From: an uncultured Eubacteriales bacterium
Lineage (GTDB): Bacteria > Bacillota > Clostridia > Oscillospirales > CAG-272
Reading direction: 5' to 3'
DNA length: 22,585 nt
Assembly: GCA_900556615.1 (NCBI GenBank)
Contig: USPP01000002.1
Coordinates: forward strand, 1-22,585
Made by a program: the position numbers and the translations under genes
In this document: one piece after another, positions 22,353 through 22,585 of the stretch
Position numbering within the stretch: position 1 is the first letter of the stretch
How the letters are laid out: every line of letters starts with the position of its first letter
Notes under the pieces: generated by a model
What the model was told of the DNA's origin: nothing
The model's database searches: none
The model's input: the letters and a program-made list of their open reading frames with translations, nothing else

Positions 22353-22585
22353 TTACAGCACCTTCCCTTTTTTTCGGTATTTTGTATAAGCAATGAGAAA
22401 TACAACTGCATTGGCAATCATAATCAGCGTCCAGGTAACGGGATAACAAATATAAATCGTATCAAGCGAATGATAGAGCGGATAAATATATCGCATCCAA
22501 AGAGTACGAACTCCAAGAACACCGATAACGGAGTTAATCATCGTTACGGTTGTATATCCAAATGCCTGCACTGCCCCGCCGATAA
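22353..22585 (-). CDS. MATE-family efflux transporter, C-terminal fragment (cut by window end)
   Basis: Only the last ~76 residues are inside the window, open at 22585. They comprise two hydrophobic segments (TMINSVIGVLGVRTLWM and ICYPVTWTLIMIANAVVFLIA) separated by IYPLYHSLDTIY, ending in a basic tail (KYRKKGKVL). This matches the last two helices of MATE exporters of Bacillota, where the LDT.Y..YPVTW pattern is frequent. The start is outside the window. It is the first visible gene of the MATE-NUDIX-radical SAM run. Confidence 0.7.
   Translation of the reverse strand, partial: IGGAVQAFGYTTVTMINSVIGVLGVRTLWMRYIYPLYHSLDTIYICYPVTWTLIMIANAVVFLIAYTKYRKKGKVL

Overview
The window reads as a chromosomal segment of a Gram-positive, spore-former-type Bacillota, most likely class Clostridia and probably a gut Oscillospirales-like commensal. 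The evidence is the moderate GC content with AGGAGG-type ribosome sites and consensus sigma-A promoters. The gene set also fits: an L-rhamnose cluster, a clostridial-style MurA, a B12-binding radical SAM protein of the DUF4080 type, a PRK06851-type ATPase, a LiaF-like protein, and an MBOAT/SGNH pair. The family-level placement is inference. No rRNA, tRNA, CRISPR array or transposase gene was seen.

Region 1 (1-8392) is an L-rhamnose catabolic locus. An AraC-family regulator (7412-8392, +) is divergent from rhaB-rhaA (kinase, isomerase). Downstream on the same strand come a PHP-domain protein and a stand-alone class II aldolase of the COG3347 type, then rhaM (mutarotase) and rhaD (classical rhamnulose-1-phosphate aldolase), ending in a strong intrinsic terminator at 107-138. 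RhaM, RhaA, RhaB and RhaD together take L-rhamnose to DHAP and L-lactaldehyde. No transporter and no lactaldehyde reductase or dehydrogenase is present. The second aldolase and the PHP protein are unexplained extra members. rhaM has its own promoter, and a terminator-like hairpin separates it from rhaD.

Region 2 (8393-15049) holds housekeeping and orphan genes: a zinc-ribbon membrane protein, a small four-helix membrane protein with an operator-like palindrome at its promoter, murA, a HAD phosphatase/phosphomutase, a B12/radical-SAM protein convergent with and overlapping the HAD gene by 9 bp, and a duplicated P-loop ATPase whose second P-loop is degenerate.

Region 3 (15050-22585) is almost entirely on the minus strand and is largely cell-envelope related. 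It has a LiaF-like protein translationally coupled to a DUF4097 protein, a YhcH/YiaL-type cupin, a membrane-anchored protein with two nearly identical SGNH-hydrolase domains, an MBOAT acyltransferase, a radical SAM/SPASM protein, a NUDIX hydrolase with an apparent frameshift, and the C-terminal end of a MATE transporter. The MBOAT and double-SGNH genes look like a surface-glycan O-acylation module.

A non-coding theme runs through the window. At least four, probably five, related elements with ends TAAGGCRAYACCGC occur (about 177 bp when full length; positions 1128-1185, 4352-4528, 11364-~11525, 16981-17053, 19257-19432). Each sits directly at the 3' end of a gene. A different 160-bp inverted-repeat element at 15248-15407 carries a 16-bp terminator-like hairpin in its centre.
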